A DNA stretch of 64,000 nt from an uncultured Lachnospiraceae bacterium. Its GTDB lineage: Bacteria; Bacillota; Clostridia; Lachnospirales; Lachnospiraceae. The stretch lies in NCBI GenBank assembly GCA_910578605.1, contig CAJTQG010000012.1:1-64000 (forward strand), given 5' to 3'. The notes under the pieces are model-generated. The model was not told the DNA's origin. It made no database searches and saw only the letters and a program-made list of their open reading frames with translations. Position numbers and translations under genes: made by a program. Shown here piece after piece: positions 1 to 6,681 of this stretch (the first letter of the stretch is position 1; each line of letters begins with the position of its first letter).

Positions 1-86
1 AAAATAAGAAGTTATAATATATCTAAATCATTTTCTTTTTTCTATCTTTCTCTAACATTCAAATATAATATATAAGGAGATTATTT

Positions 87-557
87 ATGGAAAAAGTTCA
101 AAAAAACAAAAGAGGAAAATTGAAATGGATTATTATTATTGTGATTGTTGTTGCTCTAATTGGCGCTGCCGCTGGCAATAGCGAAGATGATACTCCAAAA
201 AAAGTAGAAAATACAGAATCAAATGAAAAGAATGATAATACTAAAAATGCCACTACCGAGAGTGAACCTGACAAAGTCACAGAATTCAAAGTCGGAGATA
301 CCGCTGAACAAAAGGATATACAAATAACATTTGTAAGCACAATAGAATCTTCCGGAAGTGAATTTATTAAACCCAGTACTGGCAAGGCTGCTCATATTAA
401 GAGCAGCCTTTACTTCCCTACGATTTTACATTACTCTCAAACCTCAAATTTATCAACTGTTTTTCATGTGTTAGGGAACACATTGCATTACCTACTCCTT
501 TTCCCTTCATTTGTCCTTTTTATAATAGTCATAGATACGGGCAATGTGTTTCCCTAA
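87..557 (+). pseudogene. Truncated DUF4352-like membrane-anchored protein
   Basis: A good ribosome binding site (AAGGAG) precedes the ATG at 87. The protein starts with a short basic stretch and one hydrophobic segment (about residues 13-30), then a Ser/Thr/Lys-rich linker, then the beginning of a DUF4352-like fold (FKVGDTAEQKDIQITFVS, then an SSGSEFIKP stretch). Family members continue for about 80 more residues with beta strands. Here the homology stops at PSTGK, exactly where a GC-rich hairpin (384-410) begins. The remaining frame to 557 runs through that hairpin and looks non-coding. I read it as a gene that has lost its 3' half, inside the mobile element that has split cotJC. DUF4352 proteins are exported or surface-anchored and of unknown function. 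It could still give a short membrane peptide. Confidence 0.55.
384..411 (+). terminator. Perfect 10-bp hairpin after the DUF4352 fragment
   Basis: AAGGCTGCTC (384-393) pairs perfectly with GAGCAGCCTT (401-410) around a 7-nt loop. Only a short pyrimidine-rich tail follows (TACTTCCCT), so termination would be modest. It lies exactly where homology of the preceding frame ends, as if it belonged to the original gene and the intervening coding part was deleted. Confidence 0.55.
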
Positions 558-559
558 CA
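469..559. repeat. Long inverted repeat with 54-nt spacer
   Basis: The 18-nt left arm (469-486, TGTTAGGGAACACATTGC) is matched by the reverse complement of 541-559 with a single inserted base. The 54-nt spacer shows no gene. It could be a regulatory RNA hairpin, a remnant of a small transposable element, or a protein-binding site of the mobile element. The sequence alone does not decide. Confidence 0.6.
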
Positions 560-776
560 TTTTGTTTTTCACACTCCACCCTTGTTACGATAAGTCAACA
601 ACCTTTATTTTTTATAAAATTTATCTTGAATACTCCCCTTCAAGAAATTCACTTATAGGTTTGTTAACTTGTATCTATAATATATAATCTTCGTTTTACT
701 TTTTCAATAACCTGTGCCCCAACAACAATATATGAGCCCCAATGGTGTGAAAAATTATGTTTTTTTCAAATACTTT

Positions 777-794
777 AGTTGCACCGGTGCAACT
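777..794. promoter_or_regulatory. 18-bp perfect palindrome, possible operator
   Basis: AGTTGCACCGGTGCAACT is its own reverse complement over all 18 bases, with a GC-rich centre inside AT-rich DNA. It lies about 300 bp upstream of the recombinase start. Perfect two-fold symmetry of this length usually marks a dimeric protein site. No regulator gene for it is visible in the window. Confidence 0.45.
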
Positions 795-819
795 CATGAC
801 CTTTTTACATAGAAAAATA

Positions 820-851
820 GAGGAACCAGATTATATCTGATTCCTCCTTTT
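820..851. terminator. Hairpin with T-run
   Basis: A 12-bp stem with one mismatch (GAGGAACCAGAT against ATCTGATTCCTC, loop TAT) is followed by CTTTT on the plus strand. A matching A-rich run precedes it, so it could work in both directions. It would insulate the recombinase from upstream transcription. Confidence 0.5.
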
Positions 852-1030
852 GCAAAGTGAAAATATATTAAATTCACTTTCAATTATTATATTCATTTTT
901 TAAATTACGAAAAAGAAGAGTTATACATTTCTTTTTCTCAACGTAAGACGAATAGCTATACACTTCTTCTTACACACACATTATAACATTTTATTATTTT
1001 GTGTAAAGTACTTTCTAGCAAAAAAATAAT

Positions 1031-1059
1031 TGACCTATCCGTCACAATCTCCTAATATA
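1031..1059 (+). promoter_or_regulatory. Sigma-A-like promoter candidate for the recombinase
   Basis: TTGACC (1031-1036) and TAATAT (1054-1059) are separated by exactly 17 bp, close to the vegetative consensus, 38 bp before the recombinase ATG. If used, the recombinase would be made in growing cells rather than only in the mother cell, unlike what is expected of a strictly sporulation-timed element. Confidence 0.45.
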
Positions 1060-1096
1060 TAATTATCATGTAAATAATTAAACCGAGGTGAACAAC

Positions 1097-2554
1097 ATGT
1101 CAATTAAAAAAACTGCTGCCGTGTACATCCGTGTCAGCACTGATAAACAAGAGGAACTTTCCCCCACCTCTCAGCGCCGCATGGCAGAGGATTACGCCAA
1201 GCAGCATAATCTTTTTATACCAGAGGAATATATTTTCATAGAAAATGGCATCAGCGGCCGCAAGGCAGATAAGCGGCCAGAGTTTTTGAAAATGATTGCC
1301 CATGCCAAAAGTGATACGCACCCTTTCGATACCATTCTCGTGTGGAAATTTTCTCGATTCGCTAGGAACCAAGAGGAATCCATCTTTTATAAATCCATGC
1401 TGTCAAAATACAATGTTAATGTAGTGAGCATATCCGAGCCAATTGTGGAGGGACAGTTTGGAAAACTAATTGAACGTATTATTGAGTGGTGGGATGAGTT
1501 TTATTCCGTAAACCTGGCCCAGGAAGTCCGCCGAGGCATGGAGGAAAAAGCAAAAAGAGGAGGATACCAGGCTACTACCCCGCTAGGATATGTTCGCCCT
1601 GTCGGCTCTGAATATCCTGTAATCGAGGAGAAGGAGGCTGCTATTGTTCGACATGTATTTTCCTCTTACCTGAAAGGCTCCGATTTTTCCAGCATAGCCA
1701 GAAAGTTAAACGAAAAAGGCTACACAACCAAAAGAGGGAATCCCTTTGAGCTACGGACTATTAAGTATATATTGGCCAATCCGTTTTACACTGGTAAAAT
1801 CCGTTGGAACCGAGCGCCACATGGCTCTTATCATAATAACCCCGATGAAGATATTATTATTGCCGCCGGAAAACATGAGCCTATTATTGATGAAGATACC
1901 TTCCAGACGGTTCAAGAGAAATTGAAACATGAATTTAGACCTGCCGGAAGAAAGGGAACCGCTATCACAAAGCACTGGCTATGCGGTGTTCTAAAATGCG
2001 GATATTGCCGCAGCTCCCTCACATATTTTCAAGACGCCAAGCATGCTCAAGGAAATTTCCAATGCTATAAATATGCCAAAGGAGTACATCGTGAATCATG
2101 TTCTATTTCTAGAATTAAGGCTGAAAACATGGTATTTGATTTTTTTGAGGGAGTATTAAACGGAGATTCTTTTACTTTTCAGGTGGAGCAGAATGATATT
2201 CAAGTTAACAAAGCGGCTATACGAAAGCAGCTGCAGGCGTTGGATAAAAAATTAAAACGAGCAAAGGAAGCCTACCTTGCTGAAATTGATACATTAGAGG
2301 AATACAACGAAAACAAGAAAAACTTATTAAAGGAAAGAGAACAGTTAGAGTCAGAGCTTACCCACAAAGCTGCTCCTGTGAACCTGGAAGAGAAGCGGGA
2401 TGAGCTGTTAATTAAGTTAAAGGATATATACGAGATTATTACTGATGAGAATTTAACCACCCAGGAAAAGGGGGATGCTCTTAGAAAAGTAGTAAAGCAG
2501 ATTATTTATGATAAAGAGTCTCAAACAGCATCTATAGAGTTGTTTATCTCATGA
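1097..2554 (+). CDS. Large serine recombinase (site-specific integrase) of the element in cotJC
   Basis: About 485 residues. The ATG at 1097 is preferred over the in-frame GTG at 1088 because GAGGTG (1085-1090) is its ribosome binding site. The N-terminal resolvase domain begins AAVYIRVSTDKQ, with the nucleophilic serine at about residue 14. It continues into a recombinase domain (about 160-270), a zinc ribbon (LCGVLKCGYC, later Cys in FQCYKY and ESC) and a coiled coil (about 370-450), the standard large-serine-recombinase layout. Such enzymes join attP to attB in one direction and excise with a directionality factor. The stop codon is about 30 bp from the point where cotJC is broken, the usual place for an integrase next to its attachment site. 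It most likely inserted, and can remove, the element interrupting cotJC. No directionality factor is visible in the window. Confidence 0.93.
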   Translation: MSIKKTAAVYIRVSTDKQEELSPTSQRRMAEDYAKQHNLFIPEEYIFIENGISGRKADKRPEFLKMIAHAKSDTHPFDTILVWKFSRFARNQEESIFYKSMLSKYNVNVVSISEPIVEGQFGKLIERIIEWWDEFYSVNLAQEVRRGMEEKAKRGGYQATTPLGYVRPVGSEYPVIEEKEAAIVRHVFSSYLKGSDFSSIARKLNEKGYTTKRGNPFELRTIKYILANPFYTGKIRWNRAPHGSYHNNPDEDIIIAAGKHEPIIDEDTFQTVQEKLKHEFRPAGRKGTAITKHWLCGVLKCGYCRSSLTYFQDAKHAQGNFQCYKYAKGVHRESCSISRIKAENMVFDFFEGVLNGDSFTFQVEQNDIQVNKAAIRKQLQALDKKLKRAKEAYLAEIDTLEEYNENKKNLLKEREQLESELTHKAAPVNLEEKRDELLIKLKDIYEIITDENLTTQEKGDALRKVVKQIIYDKESQTASIELFIS

Positions 2555-2569
2555 TTTTATTGTGTATAC

Positions 2570-2677
2570 CTAAACGATATAAGGACCTCCGTATTGACTT
2601 ATGATACACTGTGCAATTTTAGGATTGGTGTTAGTGACATTCACCGGATATTGCAATCTTTTTTCATAACCCCACAT
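2570..2677 (-). pseudogene. cotJC: 5' fragment of cotJC, split by the mobile element
   Basis: Three nucleotides after the cotJB stop, with GAGAGGGG as ribosome binding site, an ATG at 2677 opens a frame starting MWGYEKRLQYPV and reaching AQCIISQYGGP before YIV and a stop. This matches the start of CotJC, the manganese-catalase-like spore-coat protein of the cotJABC operon, which normally continues QYGGPDGELAA for about 150 more residues. The change from coding sequence to unrelated DNA occurs around 2582-2590, next to the serine recombinase. The 3' part is not in the window and should lie to the left of position 1 at the other end of the element. Precise excision would restore the gene. Without excision only a 35-residue peptide is made. 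Confidence 0.9.
2582..2590. other. Predicted attachment-site junction in cotJC
   Basis: Sequence AGGACCTCC (plus strand) encodes the last recognisable CotJC residues, Gly-Gly-Pro, on the minus strand. To the right the sequence is cotJC and to the left it is the element ending in the recombinase gene. The crossover dinucleotide of a serine recombinase should lie inside this stretch. The exact bases cannot be fixed without the other end. Confidence 0.65.
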
Positions 2678-2680
2678 AGA

Positions 2681-2935
2681 TTAACACCCCTCTCTTTCCC
2701 AAGGCATTGGCCCTTGATTCCATATCCACTCATTAGCAGGTGTTACATCATACGCCAGTATTGGTCCATACTGCATCGTATATTCCTTAATCGCCTGATG
2801 ACGAATCTTTTCCATCTTTTCAAAATACTCCAACGCCTCTCGACAATTAGGATGGGTATCTAAAAATAACCGGCAATCATCTAAAGCAAAGCTTGCCTGG
2901 TCAATAATCTGCCTTAATTGTTTTTTTCTATTCAT
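2681..2935 (-). CDS. cotJB: Spore coat protein CotJB
   Basis: 84 residues, matching the small CotJB family along its whole length: a basic start, the LFLDTHPNCREALEYF segment and a C-terminus with the sequence YGPILAYD followed by WIWNQGPMPWE. CotJB is assembled in the inner spore coat with CotJA and CotJC under mother-cell sporulation control. The ATG overlaps the end of cotJA by 4 bp (ATGA), showing translational coupling, and the stop is 3 nt before the cotJC start. The gene looks intact. Its presence next to a broken cotJC shows that this was a complete cotJABC operon before the element inserted. Confidence 0.93.
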   Translation of the reverse strand: MNRKKQLRQIIDQASFALDDCRLFLDTHPNCREALEYFEKMEKIRHQAIKEYTMQYGPILAYDVTPANEWIWNQGPMPWEREGC

Positions 2936-3387
2936 GCGCAGCCTCCTTTGAAAGGCTTATCTAAATTACAAAATATGGTTCCCCGATAAAGCCCTTTCTC
3001 CATATCATAAATTTCTTCCCATCGCTGCCACGGTACATATCCCATCGATGGGCCCATATGATCTACATGCTCTAGGCTTGCTTTTCCATTATTAGCCCTG
3101 CAGAATTCATTCCGATCTGAACACGGTCTGTCTGGACATGGTTTTTCTGGACATGGTCTGTCTGAACACGGTTTTTCTGGACACGGTCTGTTCACTTGCT
3201 GTTCTTTCTGACCGCATCCACAGCGTTCTTCACGAACGACACATCTTGTATTTGTCACAGGTGCTGTTCCATTACAACCACACATATGGTCTCTGTTGGG
3301 CATAGGCGGCCTTCTATTGCAGCCTACTGCATTCTGAGGAAATGACCTTGCACCCATCTGCATGCGATTTTGATTCATACAACTCAT
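2932..3387 (-). CDS. cotJA: Spore coat associated protein CotJA with Cys/Pro-rich extension
   Basis: 151 residues, about twice the length of the Bacillus protein. The C-terminal half carries the CotJA signature (GYVPWQRWEEIYDMEKGL, then a CNLDKPF stretch). The N-terminal half is rich in Cys, Pro, Arg and Asn and contains tandem five- to six-residue units of the type PCPEK/PCSDR (about 3110-3195), visible as short DNA repeats. First gene of the cotJ operon. AAGGAG precedes the ATG. The Cys-rich region could cross-link the protein into the coat through disulfides (inference). A mother-cell sigma-E promoter is expected upstream, but I could not pick out a convincing one. Confidence 0.85.
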   Translation of the reverse strand: MSCMNQNRMQMGARSFPQNAVGCNRRPPMPNRDHMCGCNGTAPVTNTRCVVREERCGCGQKEQQVNRPCPEKPCSDRPCPEKPCPDRPCSDRNEFCRANNGKASLEHVDHMGPSMGYVPWQRWEEIYDMEKGLYRGTIFCNLDKPFKGGCA

Positions 3388-3471
3388 TTGCCTGCTCCTT
3401 CTTGATTCTATTTTACATAACCAATATATGAAATAAAACCTGCAAAGTGCCTGGATACATAAAAATGCGTA

Positions 3472-3500
3472 TAAAAAAATGACGGTAAAACATCCGCCAT
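3472..3500 (-). terminator. Intrinsic terminator on the minus strand
   Basis: Read on the minus strand, ATGGCGG (3500-3494) pairs with CCGTCAT (3485-3479) with one G-U pair and an 8-nt loop, then TTTTTT follows. It would end transcripts coming from the CLC gene and the 3570-3725 frame before they enter cotJA. Confidence 0.6.
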
Positions 3501-3569
3501 CTTTTATTTTTAATATTTTATATCTTTTATCTTTCTTTAATATCTTTTATTTTCCTTTAATTTAGAATA

Positions 3570-3725
3570 CTACACTTTATCATAAACACTATATTTATTG
3601 ATTTCTGCTGCCCTTAAAATTCCTTCCAGCTTCATTCCTGCCTCTTTCCACTCTATCACCCAATTGTAAAACATCGGATTTGAATATTGACAATTCCATC
3701 TCTCTAACAATTTTTTGTAAACTGT
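3570..3725 (-). other. Possible gene remnant (about 51 codons)
   Basis: On the minus strand an open frame without a good start reads VYKKLLERWNCQYSNP, then FYNWVIEWKEAGMKLEGILR and AAEINKYSVYDKV before the stop. The regular amphipathic, Trp-containing pattern looks like real protein sequence, perhaps the C-terminus of a helical DNA-binding or replication protein, but I do not recognise the family. An in-frame TGA lies just upstream, so if real it is the tail of a decayed gene. Confidence 0.25.
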
Positions 3726-3794
3726 TCATTCTCATGGAGTGGTCATGTTAAAAATTCTCCCTTCTTTCGAAACAAATATCTATTTCTCACCATA

Positions 3795-5147
3795 TTACAT
3801 AACTGTATTTCGATTTACAAACTTAGCCTTATATTTGGAATAGACAATAGTCTGGTCATGGTATAAGCCATAGTACCCCGAAGTGACAAAACTAATAGAT
3901 ATGGCAATTAAAAAATAGGGAACTGCCTCAAATCCAAATAACTCAAAAGCAATCATCATAGAGGTGATGGGGCAGTTCGTCACACCGCAGAACATGGCAA
4001 TCATTCCTGTTGCCCCGCATAGAGACGGCGAAAGTCCAATCAAATGTCCAAAAGCACAGCCAAAAGTAGCACCGATAAAAAAGGACGGAACTATCTCTCC
4101 TCCCTTAAAGCCTGCCTCAATGGTAAGGGCTGTAAAAATCATTTTCCAGAAAAAACTAGAAGCATCGGCTTCCCCCTCAATGGCTCTCTCTATTACATTG
4201 ATTCCTGCACCCATATAGTCATCAGTCCACAATATAAAAGTTAACATCATTATTATAAAACTAGCAGCAACAATTCGTATGTAAGGATTTTTTAAATATT
4301 TACGAAATAAATCTCCGGTTGTGTGAAGTAATATGCAAAATACAATACTGAGCACTCCGCAAATAGCAGCAATCACCATCATTTTAGAGCCAGTCACTAT
4401 ATGCAGCTCAGGTATATCTACAATATGGAACGCTTCTGGATCAATTCCCATACTGATTGATAAGCGGGAAGCGATAATAGAAGAAAATACACAGGGCAGC
4501 AAAGCTGCATAGTACATTACTCCTACACTGACTACCTCCATTGCAAAAATGGCGGCCGCCATGGGCGTTCCAAACAGAGCGGCAAAAGCAGCACTCATTC
4601 CGCACATTACCAGAACATGTTTGTCCTGTTCATCCAAATGAAACCAACGCCCTAATTGATTTCCGATACTTCCCCCAAGCTGAAGAGCCGCGCCCTCACG
4701 CCCGGCAGAGCCGCCAAAAAAATGGGTAATGGTAGTTGCCATAAAAATTAAGGGGGCCATCTTAAAAGGGATGTCCGCCTTTGCATGTATCATAGAGAGG
4801 ACAAGATTGGTTCCCTTATCATTTTTATAATGAAAAGCGCTGTACATAGCTACAATAACTAAACCGCCTATAGGCAAAAAGCAAAAAACCCATAAATGGC
4901 TGCTTCTGTATTCCGTCGCCACATTCATGGCAATGGCAAAAGCACTGCTGACTCCCCCCACGCCCACTCCGGCAATTATTGCAAACAACAGCCATTTCAA
5001 CAGGGAAAAAAATTGTTCATAGATATGTCTTGCATAAAATTTCATGATTCGATGAATTTTTATGGTTATTTTATCACTTTGCTTTTCTTTTTGACTCTTC
5101 ACTGGATTCTCTATTTGATTCTCTATTTCCTGCTCTTTCAATTTCAA
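3795..5147 (-). CDS. CLC-family anion channel/transporter, fluoride-type candidate
   Basis: About 450 residues with ten or more membrane segments and CLC signatures. AGREGAALQLGGSIGNQLGR is the GREG anion-binding loop with the gating glutamate, and GGEIVPSFFIGATFG is the G-x-(F/I)-x-P loop on helix N. The wording (HFFGGSAGREGAALQ, GGEIVPS) resembles the bacterial fluoride/proton antiporter branch (EriC-F) more than E. coli ClcA, so fluoride export is my leading guess. The usual fluoride riboswitch was looked for upstream and not found. It starts with TTG at 5147, 5 nt after GGGAGG, and an ATG out of frame is ignored. It is 60 bp downstream of the aminopeptidase gene and probably cotranscribed with it. 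Function as a chloride channel remains possible. Confidence 0.8.
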   Translation of the reverse strand: MKLKEQEIENQIENPVKSQKEKQSDKITIKIHRIMKFYARHIYEQFFSLLKWLLFAIIAGVGVGGVSSAFAIAMNVATEYRSSHLWVFCFLPIGGLVIVAMYSAFHYKNDKGTNLVLSMIHAKADIPFKMAPLIFMATTITHFFGGSAGREGAALQLGGSIGNQLGRWFHLDEQDKHVLVMCGMSAAFAALFGTPMAAAIFAMEVVSVGVMYYAALLPCVFSSIIASRLSISMGIDPEAFHIVDIPELHIVTGSKMMVIAAICGVLSIVFCILLHTTGDLFRKYLKNPYIRIVAASFIIMMLTFILWTDDYMGAGINVIERAIEGEADASSFFWKMIFTALTIEAGFKGGEIVPSFFIGATFGCAFGHLIGLSPSLCGATGMIAMFCGVTNCPITSMMIAFELFGFEAVPYFLIAISISFVTSGYYGLYHDQTIVYSKYKAKFVNRNTVM

Positions 5148-5207
5148 TGCATCCTCCCAAGCTTCCCGCTTATTATTCTTATGTTTACTTCCTTACCTCT
5201 TTTACGA

Positions 5208-6587
5208 CTATGCCTCCAGCAAAAATGCCACATATCCCTTTTTCGTTTCATATACATCTGCTTTGCTTGTCAACTCCCACGGAGCATGCATATTTAAAAC
5301 TGCCACACCGCTGTCAATAACTTCCATACCATAGAGAGCCATAATATAGGCAATGGTTCCACCCCCGCCAACATCTACCTTACCCAACTCTGCTGTCTGG
5401 TATGCCACCTTATGTTTATCAAGCATTTGACGAATTGCTGCCATGTACTCCGCATTTGCATCATTGGAGCCAGATTTTCCTCTAGAGCCTGTAAATTTGT
5501 TAAATACCATTCCTCTTCCAAAGTAAGCCGCATTTTTCTTTTCGTAAGATGCTGCAAAGGTGGGATCATAGGCCGCGCTGACATCGGATGACAGCATTCT
5601 AGATGCTGCTAAGCATCGACGCAGGGCAATATCTGAGTATTGTCCGCAAGCCTCAAGCAGCTCAGCCACCATATTTTCAAAGAAGAGAGACTTCATTCCT
5701 GTTGCTCCCACACTTCCCACTTCCTCCTTGTCCACCAGCAGGCAGCATGTGGTTCTCTGTGTATCATTGACCTCCAGCATAGCCATAAGGGAAGTGTATG
5801 CACACACTCTGTCATCCTGTCCGTAGGCTAAAATCATACTGGCATCCAATCCTGACTCTCTTGCCTGCCCTGCTGGCACTACCTCCAACTCAGCAGAGAT
5901 AAAGTCCTCTTCCTCCATTTCATACTTTTCCTTTAACAGGCGAAGAATGTTTTTCTTTACTCCCTCCTTCTCCTCCTCCTTCAGAGGAATACTGCCTACC
6001 AACAAGTCCAGCTCCTCGCCCTCAATTACCTTAGCTGCTTTTTTCTCCATTTTCTCACCGGATAAATGAACGAGCAAATCGGTAATACAAAACACCGGAT
6101 CATGTTTATCCTCCCCAATATTTACTTCCACAGTCTTTCCGTCCTTTTTCACAACAACACCATGTACAGCAAGGGGAATTGTCACCCACTGGTATTTCTT
6201 TATGCCGCCATAATAGTGGGTATCCAAGTATGCTAACTCTGTATCCTCATATAATGGATTTTGCTTAATATCCAACCTAGGAGAATCAATGTGGGCTCCT
6301 AAAATAGCCATTCCCTCCTCCAAAGGCTTTTTGCCAATCTGAAATAATACAAGAGTTTTCTTCATGCAAACCGCATATACCTTATCTCCCTCCTTAAGCT
6401 TCTTGCCCTTGGCAATAACTTTATGAAGGCTTTTGTAACCTGCCTCCTCCGCTAGGCGAATGCTTTCCTTCACACATTCCCTCTCTGTCTTGCCCGCATC
6501 CAAAAATTTACGGTATCCAAGGTTTAGCTCCTCCAACTCCTTTAGTTGTTTTTTTGTATAGCCCTTCCATACATTCGTTCTCTCCAT
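5208..6587 (-). CDS. M18 family aminopeptidase
   Basis: 459 residues, the normal length for the M18 family of cytoplasmic dodecameric metallopeptidases (yeast aminopeptidase I, aspartyl aminopeptidase), which remove N-terminal, often acidic, residues from peptides. The metal-site motifs are in order: GAHIDSPRLD (His), YGQDDRVCAYTSL (Asp), DKEEVGS (catalytic Glu pair), SSDVSAAYDP (Asp) and NMHAPWE (His). The middle part carries the butterfly-shaped insert of the family. ATG at 6587 follows AAGGAAGG. It lies between the dGTPase gene (94 bp upstream) and the CLC gene (60 bp downstream), all on the minus strand. It is a housekeeping peptide-turnover enzyme, and substrate preference cannot be read from the sequence. 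Confidence 0.92.
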   Translation of the reverse strand: MERTNVWKGYTKKQLKELEELNLGYRKFLDAGKTERECVKESIRLAEEAGYKSLHKVIAKGKKLKEGDKVYAVCMKKTLVLFQIGKKPLEEGMAILGAHIDSPRLDIKQNPLYEDTELAYLDTHYYGGIKKYQWVTIPLAVHGVVVKKDGKTVEVNIGEDKHDPVFCITDLLVHLSGEKMEKKAAKVIEGEELDLLVGSIPLKEEEKEGVKKNILRLLKEKYEMEEEDFISAELEVVPAGQARESGLDASMILAYGQDDRVCAYTSLMAMLEVNDTQRTTCCLLVDKEEVGSVGATGMKSLFFENMVAELLEACGQYSDIALRRCLAASRMLSSDVSAAYDPTFAASYEKKNAAYFGRGMVFNKFTGSRGKSGSNDANAEYMAAIRQMLDKHKVAYQTAELGKVDVGGGGTIAYIMALYGMEVIDSGVAVLNMHAPWELTSKADVYETKKGYVAFLLEA

Positions 6588-6681
6588 AATAATAAAACCT
6601 TCCTTTCTCTGCTTCTATCTTCAATGACTATTTATCATTCATCTGCATTACAATTACCAAATGTATTATCTATCTTTTATC

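Larger units (their letters stand above)
558..1096. other. Non-coding stretch of the mobile element upstream of its recombinase
   Basis: No convincing gene is present on either strand. The stretch is AT-rich and holds an 18-bp perfect palindrome (777-794), a terminator-like hairpin (820-851), a weaker AT hairpin just after it (arms AGTGAA and TTCACT) and a promoter-like pair of hexamers before the recombinase (1031-1059). Attachment-site or control sequences of the element may lie here. Confidence 0.6.
3388..3794. other. Intergenic region between cotJA and the CLC gene
   Basis: It holds the cotJ promoter region, a minus-strand terminator (3472-3500), A/T-rich short repeats (TTAATATCTTTTATTTTC-like, about 3508-3560) and a 51-codon open frame (3570-3725) that may be a gene remnant. 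No RNA gene or riboswitch was recognised. Confidence 0.5.

Noticed and set aside
87..557. Full 156-residue protein reading through the hairpin
   Set aside because: After PSTGK the frame translates a terminator-like hairpin and AT-rich non-coding DNA; only the first part resembles a family.
3110..3200. Short tandem DNA repeats on the plus strand, CRISPR-like at first sight
   Set aside because: They encode the PCPEK/PCSDR units of CotJA in frame; there are no spacers of constant length and no cas genes.
5148..5210. Fluoride riboswitch before the CLC gene
   Set aside because: The 60-bp leader has no recognisable conserved riboswitch core and cannot hold the pseudoknot plus terminator.
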